Of a stretch of 64,000 bases of DNA, positions 38,592 to 47,730 are shown piece after piece. The stretch covers positions 62,001-126,000 of the forward strand of contig BBZX01000002.1 in NCBI GenBank assembly GCA_001305055.1, given 5' to 3'. Position numbers and translations under genes: made by a program. Numbering within the stretch: position 1 is the first letter of the stretch; each line of letters opens with the position of its first letter. Under the pieces are notes generated by a model. The model was not told the DNA's origin. It worked only from the letters and a program-made list of their open reading frames with translations, and did no database searches. The stretch is from Clostridia bacterium UC5.1-1C12 (lineage in GTDB: Bacteria; Bacillota_I; Bacilli_A; Erysipelotrichales; Erysipelotrichaceae).

Positions 38592-38938
38592 TTGTAATAG
38601 GGCATCGGATGGGTGATGGTAAACGAACGGCGAAAGGAATTGAAGCAGCCGGCGGTACCGCTATTTTAATCCCAGGCATGTTGGCGGATATGAAGTTAGG
38701 CGATGTCATGCATGAGAATAATGCGGATCTTGGCTTGAGCTTCTGCGGCAGCGGCGGTGCCGGGGCGGTTACCGCCGCAACTAAATACGGATATAAATAT
38801 AAGCAGTATCAGCGTACGCCGGCGGCTGGTGCTCAATGTGTAAAGGAAGGCTGTCAGGTTATCGGCTTCCCTTTTATGGATAGTGAAGAACTGGGTGAAA
38901 CGATTGTTAAGGCATGGAAAGATAAGTATGAAAAATAG
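38573..38938 (+). CDS. Glycine-rich SFCGS family protein
   Basis: 121 residues from ATG 38573 (ribosome site AAAGGAGGATGGATC). It carries the defining motif SFCGSGGAGA at residues about 60-69, in a Rossmann-like alpha/beta setting (VVVIGHRMGDG..., IGFPFMDSEELGETIVKAW). The Cys followed by a glycine-rich loop resembles the phospho-Cys P-loop of PTS IIB proteins (CGxGxG), and I suggest it plays a IIB-like role, which is not demonstrated. Family function is unknown in the literature I can recall. Intact. Confidence 0.85.
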   Translation: MSNKPVVVIGHRMGDGKRTAKGIEAAGGTAILIPGMLADMKLGDVMHENNADLGLSFCGSGGAGAVTAATKYGYKYKQYQRTPAAGAQCVKEGCQVIGFPFMDSEELGETIVKAWKDKYEK

Positions 38939-39230
38939 TGAACAGGATGGCAATGATTTAAAACAGAAAGTGGTTGATATTGAAGTCAGCGCCAGTTCAA
39001 AGCAGGGGCGGGCAGATGCTGTTTCTAAAGCTTTTACGGATATGCGCAAACGTGTATATGAAGTGGTTAATGGCGCAATTATTTATTTAAAACCAATCAA
39101 TGTTCAGATTCTTGAGGAAAAGGTTACAACTTCAAAGGAACATTTCCTGTTCCTCTTTATGCCAAGAATTAAAGAAGAGGTTACAATGCGTTTGAAAATT
39201 AGTGTTGAAGTTCAATATATGGAACTGTAA
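38928..39230 (+). CDS. DUF4312 family protein
   Basis: 100-residue soluble protein overlapping the SFCGS gene by 11 bases. It reads KVVDIEVSASSKQGRADAVSKAFTDMRKRVYE and FLFLFMPRIKEEVTMRLKISVEVQYMEL, an alpha-beta sandwich reminiscent of small PTS or ECF accessory domains. Always found beside SFCGS and DUF4310/4311 proteins. Function unknown. Intact. Confidence 0.82.
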   Translation: MKNSEQDGNDLKQKVVDIEVSASSKQGRADAVSKAFTDMRKRVYEVVNGAIIYLKPINVQILEEKVTTSKEHFLFLFMPRIKEEVTMRLKISVEVQYMEL

Positions 39231-39242
39231 GGAGGTAGAAGC

Positions 39243-39986
39243 ATGTTTGAATTAATTATTAAGTCAATCGTTATCGGCGGTTTGGCTGGTGCTGGTGTAG
39301 GGGCTGGCGCGGCGCGAATGTACTATGCACCTGAATTACAGGCGGCCGGTGCTTTCAGAACACTGGGTGAAATGAATGCATGTCAGGGTGATCCGGTGTC
39401 ACATTTCAGTTTTGGTTTTTCTTTCTACATTAATTGCATGGCAAACGGTCTGGCAACGGGTTGTTTTGATCAGGATTTCCTGCATCGGGTTATTCCAAAT
39501 ATCAGTGCCGGTGTCTTGCTGACAAAGAATAAGGATGTTAAAGAGACGATTCAAAATCCTGCCAAGATGGCTATCGTAGGTGCTGTTGTCGGTATTATCG
39601 GTTTAGTTATCCTAAATAGTTCGGTGAGTTTTGTACCCGCTTATGTATCGGCAACGCTGACTGAAATCTTCACACCGGCAATTAATAATTTCTTGATTGT
39701 TATGCAGGTTCTCTTCCTGATCGCGGCTTTAGATAATGGTAAGATTACTGGCTGCTGGGGTATCGCTTTAGGCTCAATCGCATTTTTAGTTACCGGCAAT
39801 GCAACACCCGGTTTAATTTTAGGAATTATTACAGGTCAGACGATTGAGAATAATGGTGTTAAGAGTAAGATTTCAATTGTCTTTATCGTATTGATGATTG
39901 TCATTTGGGTATTAATCGCATACTTCCGCGGCTTCTTTCCCAAATTGATTGAGGCATTTACAGTTGCTGCGGCTATGCTGGGCTAG
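39243..39986 (+). CDS. DUF4311 family membrane protein
   Basis: 247 residues with a glycine-rich N-terminal helix (IVIGGLAGAGVGAGAARMYY), a conserved polar stretch (FRTLGEMNACQGDPVSHFSFG), and about six transmembrane segments. The polar stretch between hydrophobic segments is what a substrate-binding re-entrant loop would look like. Probably one of two permease subunits with DUF4310. Strong ribosome site (AAGGAGGTAGAAGC). Intact. Confidence 0.83.
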   Translation: MFELIIKSIVIGGLAGAGVGAGAARMYYAPELQAAGAFRTLGEMNACQGDPVSHFSFGFSFYINCMANGLATGCFDQDFLHRVIPNISAGVLLTKNKDVKETIQNPAKMAIVGAVVGIIGLVILNSSVSFVPAYVSATLTEIFTPAINNFLIVMQVLFLIAALDNGKITGCWGIALGSIAFLVTGNATPGLILGIITGQTIENNGVKSKISIVFIVLMIVIWVLIAYFRGFFPKLIEAFTVAAAMLG

Positions 39987-39997
39987 GAGGTGAAACC

Positions 39998-40627
39998 ATG
40001 ATTGAAAAGTTAAATAAATTTTTAATGAAAGACTGGGCTTTTTTATTAATTTGTGTAGCAATATGTGCCGGTGTTGTTGGCGGAACCCATACTTATCTCG
40101 TGAACGGAACGGGTTATCTGACAAATTTTGCCGGCGGTCAAATGCTTAAATTAGGTATTGAGTCAGGAGATTTAGGGGCGGCAGTCGGCTATGGCGGCGG
40201 TTTTCTGATTGCTCGTGTTCTTGAAGGACCCTTGGTAGGTTTGATTGATATCGGCGGATCTATGATGCATGGTGTCGGTTTAGGAATCTGTGCTTTGATT
40301 ATCAGTATGGGCTGGGGCTTCTTAATCTATAATTTCCCATTAGCTATTTTGACTGGCGGCTTTGTCGGTTTAGTAATAGGGTTAATTGTTATGGGTGTCC
40401 GCAAGCTTATGCCAAGCGGTGTTACGGCGGGCGGTACAGCTATCATGATGGGTGTCGGTCATCAGTTAAGTAACTTTTTGGCCCCGTTGTTTCTGTTAAG
40501 CGCTCTTCAATATTCGATTCCTATCGGAATTGCCGGTGCTTTGGGCGGCATTGCATTTTATATTAAAGGTAAAAATTGTGTCGGCGGTATCATAATCGGA
40601 ATGTTTATAGCGGCCTTCTTTTTCTAA
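39998..40627 (+). CDS. DUF4310 family membrane protein
   Basis: 209 residues, five or six transmembrane helices with many glycines (GGGFLIARVLEGPLVGLIDIGG, TAGGTAIMMGVGHQLSNFLAP). Ribosome site GGAGGTGAAACC, 11 bases after the DUF4311 stop. The His-Gln motif in GVGHQ is a conserved-looking polar site in a membrane segment. Last gene of the cluster. In other bacteria a DgaE-type PLP enzyme and an aldolase gene often follow; here they do not. Intact. Confidence 0.84.
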   Translation: MIEKLNKFLMKDWAFLLICVAICAGVVGGTHTYLVNGTGYLTNFAGGQMLKLGIESGDLGAAVGYGGGFLIARVLEGPLVGLIDIGGSMMHGVGLGICALIISMGWGFLIYNFPLAILTGGFVGLVIGLIVMGVRKLMPSGVTAGGTAIMMGVGHQLSNFLAPLFLLSALQYSIPIGIAGALGGIAFYIKGKNCVGGIIIGMFIAAFFF

Positions 40628-40827
40628 ATTATATATTGTGACTGCAAAGTGATGATTGCATTCATAAAATAATATATGAATTTTCCCCTTTCAAAAATTT
40701 AAAAGTTTGACACCCATAATTGTATCAAGTTCATTTGGTTAAAGTGACTTTACAAAATCAGGGTATCTTTGCTTTGACGGAGTGACGGTAAAGCGCATTG
40801 ATCAACTATGAGTATCAGAATAAAATC

Positions 40828-40858
40828 AAGAACAGCTGAATACTGGCTGTTCTTTTTG
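40828..40858 (+). terminator. Terminator in gap after DUF4310
   Basis: AAGAACAGC/GCTGTTCTT stem with TTTTTG tail, 200 bases after the DUF4310 stop. The rest of 40628-40827 is AT-rich with an inverted repeat (TTGACAC...GTATCAA, 40708-40729) and no gene. Confidence 0.7.
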
Positions 40859-40866
40859 AATGTACA

Positions 40867-40993
40867 TTGACAAGTCTGCATTCAGGCGATAGACTGATAT
40901 TAGAAACTGGGTATATTATCAAATCAGGGAGAATGATGATAAGGATGGATTCAAAGCAATAAAGATGTGGGGCAGCGTCAGTCTGCTTTTTTT
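40867..40993 (+). ncRNA. Candidate small transcript upstream of LevR gene
   Basis: A good promoter (TTGACA 40867-40872, 17-base spacer, TAGACT 40890-40895) and a weak terminator (GCAG/CTGC stem, seven T, 40972-40993) delimit about 90 bases with no credible reading frame beyond a nine-codon one (MMIRMDSKQ, ribosome site GGGAGAA). Could be a small RNA or leader; no family recognised. Confidence 0.25.
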
Positions 40994-41122
40994 AACCTTT
41001 TTAATCGGTCATAGCTTTATGTTATAATGTTAAACAAAGGCTTTAATCAGAAGATTGTGAACGTTTACAATTTTAATTCTATGGTGTACTATTTATCAGA
41101 TAGGCAGAAAGGAGTGAGTTGT

Positions 41123-43893
41123 TTGCTTCGTAAATCGAAAATTAGTGAAATGCTTAAGAAAGCATGTGAAAAATACACATTAAAGGATATTGAAAATGGC
41201 TTTGAGGGTTTCAGCGCGACACAGCTGGCGGATCAGCTGGCTATGGATCGTGCCAATGTCAGTAAAGAACTGAATACTTTATTTTTGGAACAGCGGGTAA
41301 TTAAGGTAATCGGCCGCCCTGTTTATTATTTTGATGCGGAAGTATTTGAAAAGCTTACTCATGGTAAAAACGAAGTATTTGAAACTGATCATCTGAATCT
41401 GTTGATTAAAGAACATAAGCAGCATGTCAGTGATCCTTTTGAATTAATTATCGGTAGTGAAGGCAGTTTAAAAACCATAATCAAAAAGGCAAAGGCCGCG
41501 ATGATTTATCCGCCTTTTGGCCTGCATACATTATTAATCGGCTACGGGTGTCGGCAAGACGATGTTTGCGGAAATCATGTATTCTTTTGCCAAGGAACAG
41601 GGGGTTTTAAATGAAAAAGCGGAATTTGTAGTCTTTAACTGTGCAGAATATGCCGATAATCCCCAGCTGCTGCTAGGTCAGCTGTTTGGTTATGTAAAGG
41701 GTGCCTATACTGGTGCCGATCATGATTCTGAAGGCCTGATTCATCGTGCCAACAACGGCATTCTGTTTTTAGATGAGATCCACCGTCTTTCACCGGAAGG
41801 TCAGGAAATGCTTTTTATGCTGATTGATAAGGGTGAGTACCGCCGCATGGGTGATTCTAAGAATACGAAGGCCAATGTGCTTATTCTTGGCGCTACTACT
41901 GAAAATACCGACTCAGCACTGCTGAAAACCTTTCTGCGTCGCATCCCGATGACGGTTACGATTCCAAGTCTTCAAGAGCGTACAATTAAAGAGCGCTATG
42001 ACCTGATTGAAAAATTTCTCCGTCAGGAATACAGTCAGCTTAAAATACCGATTCAAGTGACTAAAAAGGGGATGAAGGCTTTGATGGGTTACGACTGTCC
42101 CGGCAATATCGGGCAGCTGAAGGCGGATATCCGCCTGCTATGTGCCCGTGCATTCCTCGATTATAAGGCTCGTGACTTAGCCCGTGTTGAAATTAATTCA
42201 TCGCTGCTTGCGGATTCAACCTATGCAGGTATCTTTAAATCAGAGAAACAGCCGGAAATTATGGAAATCATTGATTCTCATGCCGGTAACCTCTTTATTT
42301 ATAATCAGGAAATTAATTTTGAATCCTTTGATTTCCGTGATCTTGAGGATATCTATGGTTTGATTGAGAAATCCTTCTCGCGCTATGAGATTGAAGCTAT
42401 TCAGCCGATACAATCAGCCGTGAGATTAAGAAGCAGATTGAGGAGTATATCTCGCGTCTGATGAATAAGCTGGTAAATACAGATATTTCTCAGAAGGAAG
42501 ATTTATATAAAATTGTATCACCGCGCATTTACCGTTCTGTGGAAATCGCCATGCAGATTGCTGAGCATCACATTAACCGCAGTATACCGAAGAAGGCTTA
42601 TGCCGCGATGGCTCTGCACATGTCTGCCATTGTCGAGAATCATGTAACTCATTCAGCGTTCAGCGCCAATCAATATACGATGGCGATGGATCATCCGCTT
42701 GAATATCAAACAGCCAAAACGGTCAGAACGATATTACAGAGTGAACTTGATATTGAACTGCCGGAGCAGGAAATCATCTTTATTACCTTATTTTTGAGTA
42801 TGGAAGAGGAACGCAAGACTGAATCAAGGCATATCGGTTTATTAGTACTTGCCCATGGCAATGGTGTTGCCCGCAATATGGCTGATGTAGCGAATACCTT
42901 ACTCTGTACACATCACGCGCATGCGCTTGATATGCCGCTGAAGCAGAATGTTCAGGAATTTTTAGAGGTTGTCAGTGATAAGGTTAAAGAAGTCGATGAA
43001 GGCAAGGGTGTCCTGCTGATGGTTGATATGGGTTCCTTATTATCCTTTGGTGAATTAATTACTGAGAAAACCAATATTCCGGTTGCCACGGTGGAGATGG
43101 TATCTACGCCTTTAGTGCTTGAGGCAACCCGAAAAACGATGATGGTTGAATATACATTAGATGAATTAGCAAAAGAATTTAAGGATATGCTGCCTTATAT
43201 CGGCCGTTCCTTTTCTTTGGAGATGAAAAACCGCATCCAGCAGAATTACGCGATTATCTGCACATGTCTGACTGGTGAAGGGGCGGCAATTAAACTGGGT
43301 AATCTATTGCGCTCAGCGATTCCTTTAATTCAGGAGTATGAGATTGAAGTGCTTTGCTGCAATAAGGAGACATTCAAAGAAATTAATCTGAAAGGCAAGA
43401 CAATTCTAGCGATTGTCGCGCCGTCGATCTGCTGCTGGAAAATGTTCCTTATATCCCTTCTGATAAAATGATCCTTGAAAATGGACTTTATGAAATAAAT
43501 CAGATTATACAGCGAATGGTGGGATCGAAATCTGATATCCAGGAAGTACCGAATTACATAACGCATACGGTACTTGCCGAATCATTGACTTTCCTCGATC
43601 TGGATAAAACTGAAGATGTAATTCAAAAGTCTTTTAAACTGATTGAAAAGATGGTTGATATTCAGGATTATAACCGTATTTTGGTGAATTATATTCTGCA
43701 TGTGGGAAGCATGGCGGAGCGCTGCATTCAAGGACAGATTCTTAATTATGAGAAGATTGATGAGCTGATAGCGGCTAAACCGGCACTGTATCATGCGGTT
43801 AAACTGGGAATGATGATTTTAGAAGAAGAATTCAAATGCAGTGTGCCTGACACAGAAATAGGTTATGTTATGGATTTGTTTGACACAGAATAA
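41123..43893 (+). CDS. LevR-family sigma-54 transcriptional activator with PRDs, frameshifted
   Basis: About 923 residues once breaks near 41550, 42430 and 43435 are joined. Order: N-terminal HTH (FSATQLADQLAMDRANVSKELN), AAA+ sigma-54 activation domain with GTGVGKT-type Walker A (broken by two lost bases at 41550), GAYTGA (for GAFTGA, which contacts sigma-54) and FLDEIHRLS; PRD1; EIIA-Man-like domain (LVLAHGNGVARNMA); EIIB-like domain; PRD2 (LHVGSMAERC). Phosphorylation by HPr and EIIB controls it. Likely TTG start at 41123 behind AAAGGAG. It precedes the mannose-type PTS and its sigma-54 promoter, and rpoN is in the same region, so the regulatory circuit is local. Confidence 0.88.
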
Positions 43894-43913
43894 CACACAG
43901 AAGAAAATTGTCG

Positions 43914-43943
43914 AAAAAGATGCGGAAATCTCGCATCTTTTTT
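43914..43943 (+). terminator. Terminator of LevR gene
   Basis: AAAGATGCG/CGCATCTTT stem with a seven-base loop, then T run. Confidence 0.7.
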
Positions 43944-43947
43944 AAGT

Positions 43948-43963
43948 TGCTACGATTCTTGCT
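43948..43963 (+). promoter_or_regulatory. Sigma-54 (-24/-12) promoter of mannose-type PTS
   Basis: TGCTACG-ATTC-TTGCT fits the TGGCACG-N4-TTGCW consensus with perfect -12 region and spacing and 5 of 7 at -24. It lies 40 bases before the IIA start and just after the LevR terminator. Confidence 0.65.
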
Positions 43964-44003
43964 GGTATATAGGTGAAAGTTAACTTTGAAAGGAGAAGTT
44001 TGA

Positions 44004-44408
44004 ATGAGTAACCATGTATTCCTGATTTGCACACATGGACGCTTCGGTGAGGAATTAATCAAATCCGCGGAAATGATTGGAGGACAACTAAAGAATGTTT
44101 ATGCGTTTTCACTGCTGCAGGGCGTTGAACCTGAAATCTACATGCAGCAAATCGAGGAAAAGCTAAAAGAGCTGGAGGGACAGTCAATTATTTGTCTTGT
44201 TGATTTATTTGGCGGTACGCCGTGCAATACAGTGGCACAGCTGACTCAGCGTTATGATTTACAGATCATAACCGGTGTTAATCTGGCGATGTTATTGGAA
44301 ATGGATTCACAAAAGAATAATTTAGAAAGCAAGGAATTGATTGAATTAGGTTTAAATACCTTAAAAGAAAGCGGCAGAGATGTGCTTTCATATCTGAAAG
44401 GAAGGTAA
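44004..44408 (+). CDS. Mannose-family PTS subunit IIA
   Basis: 134-residue phosphocarrier. The active His is in ICTHGRFGEEL near residue 10, and VDLFGGTPCNTVAQL is the conserved second motif. Accepts phosphate from HPr and passes it to IIB. Ribosome site AAAGGAGAAG. First gene of the PTS operon under sigma-54 control. Intact. Confidence 0.92.
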   Translation: MSNHVFLICTHGRFGEELIKSAEMIGGQLKNVYAFSLLQGVEPEIYMQQIEEKLKELEGQSIICLVDLFGGTPCNTVAQLTQRYDLQIITGVNLAMLLEMDSQKNNLESKELIELGLNTLKESGRDVLSYLKGR

Positions 44409-44413
44409 TAAAT

Positions 44414-44904
44414 ATGGCAAACATTAAGCTTATTCGTATTGATTTCCGTCTGATCCACGGACAGGTTGTAAACAAATGGATCAAAATTACCCGTTCCAAT
44501 AAGATTGTGGTTATTGATGATTCACTGGCATCAAATGAATTTATGCGCAGCGTGTATATCATGGCAGCGCTCCGGGGGTTGATGTTCAGGTATACAGCAT
44601 CAATGATGCGATCAAAGAATGGAAAGAAAACCAGTTTGGCGAGGGTGAAGTCTTAGTATTGTTTAAGAGTGTGCCTGATGCTTACCGCTGTTTCAAAGAG
44701 GGTTTTGAAATCAAAGAACTGCAGATTGGCGGTCTTGGCGCACAGCCGGGACGTAAGATTGTTTATGGACCGATCACTTTAGATAAGAGTGATGCGGATC
44801 AATTAAGTGAAATGCAGCATGCCGGTGTTCGTGTTTATTTCCATCAGGTACCGGATGATCCATCTGCGGAATATGAAAAAGTAATGGAAAAAGTAAAATT
44901 CTAA
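44414..44904 (+). CDS. Mannose-family PTS subunit IIB, frameshifted
   Basis: About 163 residues. RIDFRLIHGQVVNKW holds the phosphorylated His (residue 15), and KELQIGGLGAQPGRKIVY is conserved. One base is missing near 44573; adding a C restores AAPPGVDVQVYS and joins the two frames. The second mannose-type IIB at 56953 is intact and shows the same APPG context. Confidence 0.9.
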
Positions 44905-44927
44905 ATTAGAAAGAGGAGAAAGAAATT

Positions 44928-45676
44928 ATGACAACATTCATGATTGCAGTCATCAGCGGTATCCTTTATTTTCTGGGTACTTCGAGAATCGGATATGGTA
45001 TATCCAGCACATTGGGCGCACCGGTATTCTTAGGCTTTATTTATGGTTTGCTTTTTGGTGATGTAGCCAATGGTTTAATTATCGGCGCATCGATCAATCT
45101 ATTATATTTAGGGGTTGTATTTACCGGCGGCAACGTACCGAGTGACGGTGCATTGGCAGCGTGTATTTCGATTCCGGTTGCTTTACAGCTTGGCTTAGAT
45201 GTCGATACAGCGGTTACGATCGCGGTTCCATTCGGCATTCTCGGTTCATTTGTCGATCAGATTCGCCGTACAAGTAATTTGATTTGGTTACATAAGGCTG
45301 ATGATTTTGCCGCTAAGGGTGATGAGAAGGGGATTTATGCTGCGCGATGGTTTATCCTACTATTACCGCATTCTTTATTCGTTTTATCCCGGTATTCGCA
45401 GTAAATCTGTTTGGAGCTGACGCTGTACAAGTATTGCTTAACTATCTGCCTGCCTTTATCACAACCGGTCTGTCAGTAGCCGGAGGTATTCTGCCTGCTA
45501 TTGGTTTCGCGGTTATTATCATGTCCATTGGACGTAATGAATTACTGCCTTATTACTTCATCGGTTTCTTTGCGGTTAAGTATTTAGGTATCGGCAATAT
45601 GGCATGTGCAGTATTCGGTATCTGTATCGCTGCACTGATGATTTATAGAGATAGTAAGAAAGGGGCGCAAGCATAA
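44928..45676 (+). CDS. Mannose-family PTS subunit IIC, frameshifted
   Basis: About 249 residues, polytopic permease with VFTGGNVPSDGALAACISIPVAL and VPFGILGSFVDQIRRT, typical of IIC-Man. The frame breaks near 45347 (restored: MVYPTITAFFIRFIPVF); the second frame ends at 45676, one base before the IID start. Ribosome site AAAGAGGAG. Substrate uncertain from sequence. Confidence 0.9.
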
Positions 45677-46494
45677 TGTCAGAACGTTTATTAACTAAAA
45701 AGGAAGTCAATCAGGCACACTTATATTGGTATTTAGCTGCTGAAACAAATAACTCTTATGAACGTCTTCAGGCACCTTCATTCTGTGCCGCGATGGCAAA
45801 GAATTTAAGAAAAATCTATAAGGATGACGATGAAGCCTATAAGGAAGCTTTACAGCGTCATTTGGAATTCTATAACACAGAGGGTACAATTGGTGCTGTT
45901 GTCGTCGGTATCGCTTTGGCCATGGAAGAAGAAAAAGCTAAGGGCAATCTTACCGGTGATGTTATTACAGGTATCAAGCTTGGTTTAATGGGCCCTATTG
46001 CCGGTATCGGTGATACGTTGATCTGGGGTATGTCTAAAGCTATCTTATTAGGTATGGCATGTACTTTCGCTCTTGAGGGAAGTCCGGTGGCTTTATTATT
46101 CCCGCCTATTTTTTCAATCATGATCTTTGTGGTCGGCCGTTATACTTGTAATTTAGGTTATAAATTAGGCAGTGAGGCAGTACCGAAGCTATTAAAATCA
46201 GGTACGATGAATACTTTAATTACTGCCGCGTCAGTTTTAGGTTTATTGATGATGGGTGCTTTATCCGCTTCTTATGTTAAGGTTTCTACACCATTGGCAT
46301 GGACAATGTCATCCACTGGCGCAGAAATTGGTCTGCAGGCTAATCTGGATGCAATTCTTCCCGGTATGCTTCAATTATTGGCAGTATTTGGTATTTATTG
46401 GTATTTTACGCATAAAGGTCAAAATTATATTAAACTGGTATTTACAATCCTTGCGATTTCAATTATTGCCGCGTTCTTTGGCATTTTAGGTTAA
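45676..46494 (+). CDS. Mannose-family PTS subunit IID
   Basis: 272 residues: N-terminal soluble helices (ETNNSYERLQAPSFCAAM), GPIAGIGDTLIWG, a membrane helix and the C-terminal anchor. Intact, overlapping the IIC stop by one base. Together with IIC it forms the channel for mannose-type sugars, sorbose, fructose, glucosaminate or fructoselysine; the following hydrolase suggests a substrate with an amide or amino-acid part. Confidence 0.92.
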   Translation: MSERLLTKKEVNQAHLYWYLAAETNNSYERLQAPSFCAAMAKNLRKIYKDDDEAYKEALQRHLEFYNTEGTIGAVVVGIALAMEEEKAKGNLTGDVITGIKLGLMGPIAGIGDTLIWGMSKAILLGMACTFALEGSPVALLFPPIFSIMIFVVGRYTCNLGYKLGSEAVPKLLKSGTMNTLITAASVLGLLMMGALSASYVKVSTPLAWTMSSTGAEIGLQANLDAILPGMLQLLAVFGIYWYFTHKGQNYIKLVFTILAISIIAAFFGILG

Positions 46495-46504
46495 GGTCAG
46501 CAAA

Positions 46505-47695
46505 ATGGAAATGTCATGGATCAAACAGCAGTGTGATCGTTATTTGGATGAGCATCTTGATGAGCTGTGGGAGATTTCCCGTTATGTACATGCCAACCCT
46601 GAATTAGCTTATGAGGAATATAAGGCTTGTAAAGTACAGTGTGATTATCTGAAGAAAATGGGATTTGAAGTCGTTGAGGGGGCAGGCAATGTGCCTACCG
46701 CCTTTACGGCTAAAACCGGATCAGGCAAACCGGTAGTGGCCATTGTGTCAGAATATGACGCGCTGCCGGAGCTGGGTCATGCCTGCGGTCACAATCTGAT
46801 TTGTACGAGTGCTTTAGGCGCGGCGATTGAGGCTAAGCATTTTCTCGATGAACAGTCTGTGACAGGTACGCTGTATGTTATCGGTACACCGGCAGAAGAG
46901 AGCGGCGGCGGCAAGATCAAATTGCTGGAAGCAGGTATTTTTGATGAGGTGGATGCGGTGATTATGCAGCATCCAACGAGTGCTCCAACTCGTTTGGCAG
47001 GTGCCTGCATGTCATCAATGCGACTGGATGTTGAATTTTTCGGAAAGTCTGCCCATGCCGGCAGTCATCCGGAAAACGGCATCAACGCATTAAGCGCGGC
47101 TAATTTGTATTTTGTGGCTACGGGTTTATTGCGTCAGCATTTTAAAGGTGATATGCGGCTTTCCGGTATTATTACCGAGGGCGGTAAGGGTACCGGCTTA
47201 ATTCCTGATTATGCACATGTGAAGGGCAGTATTTCTTCTTTCAGTCTGAAGGATTTGAAAATGAATGCGGAAAAAGTTAGACACTGCGCCGAAGGCTGTG
47301 CTCACGCGCTTGACTGTGATGTGAAAATCACGATTGAAGAAGGGTATCAGGGACGGGTGCCGAATGAAATCTTATCAGAAGTGTGCCGCAAAGAACTGAT
47401 AGCTTTAAATGAACCGCTGCTTGAGGGCATGCCGTTTGATTACGGCGGTGAAGATTTAGGTAATGTCTCCCGCCGAATACCGATTTGTAATCCATATGTA
47501 ACAATATTCCCTGATTATAAAATCAGTAATCATACCGCACAGTTCAGAGAATTGGCAATTTCAGAGAATGGCCGTCATTGTTTGGAAATTGCTTCTAAGG
47601 CTATGGGCAGAACCGCTATGGAATTCTTGACCCATCCGGAAATTCTTGAAGCTGCTAAGGAAGAACTCGCTGAACGTTTGAAAAACGAAGATTAG
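46505..47695 (+). CDS. M20 family metallopeptidase/amidohydrolase (AbgB-like)
   Basis: 396-residue zinc hydrolase. YDALPELGHACGHNLICTSALG gives the metal-ligand Asp-His cluster, GTPAEESGGGKIKLLE the catalytic Glu pair, and QHPTSAPTR with HAGSHPENG mark the lid domain; C-terminal ISNHTAQFRE is conserved. Such enzymes remove acyl or aminoacyl groups, for example from aminobenzoyl-glutamate or N-acyl amino acids. It follows IID by ten bases in the same operon and probably deacylates or cleaves the imported substrate. Intact. Confidence 0.88.
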   Translation: MEMSWIKQQCDRYLDEHLDELWEISRYVHANPELAYEEYKACKVQCDYLKKMGFEVVEGAGNVPTAFTAKTGSGKPVVAIVSEYDALPELGHACGHNLICTSALGAAIEAKHFLDEQSVTGTLYVIGTPAEESGGGKIKLLEAGIFDEVDAVIMQHPTSAPTRLAGACMSSMRLDVEFFGKSAHAGSHPENGINALSAANLYFVATGLLRQHFKGDMRLSGIITEGGKGTGLIPDYAHVKGSISSFSLKDLKMNAEKVRHCAEGCAHALDCDVKITIEEGYQGRVPNEILSEVCRKELIALNEPLLEGMPFDYGGEDLGNVSRRIPICNPYVTIFPDYKISNHTAQFRELAISENGRHCLEIASKAMGRTAMEFLTHPEILEAAKEELAERLKNED

Positions 47696-47730
47696 GTTGT
47701 ATCAGTTGGCAGAAGTAGGATGTGTTGAAG

